Assembly (NCBI GenBank): GCA_964435165.1
Contig: CAYSXY010000024.1
Location: 1-31,556 of the forward strand
Source: CAYSXY01 sp964435165
GTDB taxonomy: Bacteria; Pseudomonadota; Alphaproteobacteria; Rickettsiales; RI-342
DNA length: 31,556 nucleotides
Reading direction: 5' to 3'
The position numbers and the translations under genes are program-made. The notes below the pieces were generated by a model. That model had not been told where the DNA came from and searched no databases. It saw only the letters and a list, made by a program, of their open reading frames with translations. This document shows, one piece after another, positions 31,453 to 31,556 of the stretch (positions are counted from its first letter, which is position 1; every line of letters starts with the position of its first letter).

Positions 31453-31556
31453 AAAACTCGTTCGCTTAACGTGTTGTTTTAACTGATCATCAGATAGTTC
31501 TTCTTCTAGGCTCTGTTTACGATTATTTTAACCATTGTAATGTTGCTGCATAGTGT

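Noticed and set aside
1..31556. CRISPR arrays, tRNA or rRNA genes, prophage
   Set aside because: No regularly spaced repeats, cloverleaf-like or rRNA-like sequences, or phage structural genes were noticed on reading; the lone phage-type repressor is not accompanied by phage genes.

Overview
The window is a 31.6-kb stretch of a motile alphaproteobacterial chromosome of moderate GC. The evidence is CtrA (25641-26363), which aligns along its length with Caulobacter CtrA as I remember it, ChpT (19057-19725), a DUF1674/SDHAF4-type short gene beside rsmB, and flagellar and chemotaxis genes arranged around ctrA. I cannot name the genus; a deep-branching or Rhodospirillales-like alphaproteobacterium is the best guess. 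I see no rRNA, tRNA, CRISPR array, prophage or intact insertion sequence.

Region 1 (1-3300) is accessory: an SDR-fold protein lacking the usual catalytic Tyr and preceded by an Irr/ICE-like palindrome, a MITE-like element with 22-bp terminal inverted repeats inserted in the stop codon of a secreted hypothetical protein, and a long nucleoside hydrolase-family protein. Region 2 (3356-8618) is a histidine-utilization set, hutU, hutG, hutI and hutF, on alternating strands. Together they take urocanate to glutamate through the five-step formimidoylglutamate deiminase route. No canonical hutH is present. Region 3 (8610-12373) has a PhnD-like binding protein, a fatty acid desaturase, and a histidine-ammonia-lyase homologue that has lost the Ala-Ser-Gly needed to form the MIO cofactor plus other active-site residues.

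Region 4 (12442-18825) is mainly housekeeping: gmk translationally coupled to an O-antigen ligase-like gene, a DUF1674 gene, rsmB and rpe. It ends with an NtrC-type sigma-54 response regulator and an XRE/S24-type repressor. Region 5 (19057-28450) is the signalling and motility block: chpT-cheA-cheW-cheY-cheB-cheR on +, ctrA on - with a strong terminator, then fliI-fliJ on +. Region 6 (28497-31556) reads on -: a FliK-like hook-length protein with a good sigma-54 -24/-12 promoter candidate, preceded by two uncharacterized, tightly coupled small genes. The first of these may have a disturbed N-terminus.

Taken together, the right half joins cell-cycle phosphorelay (ChpT, CtrA), chemotaxis and flagellar assembly in one locus, and the left half is amino-acid and nucleoside catabolism. 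The observations most worth following are the MIO-less lyase homologue, the MITE in a stop codon, the ICE-like box, and the sigma-54 promoter paired with a sigma-54 activator in the same window.
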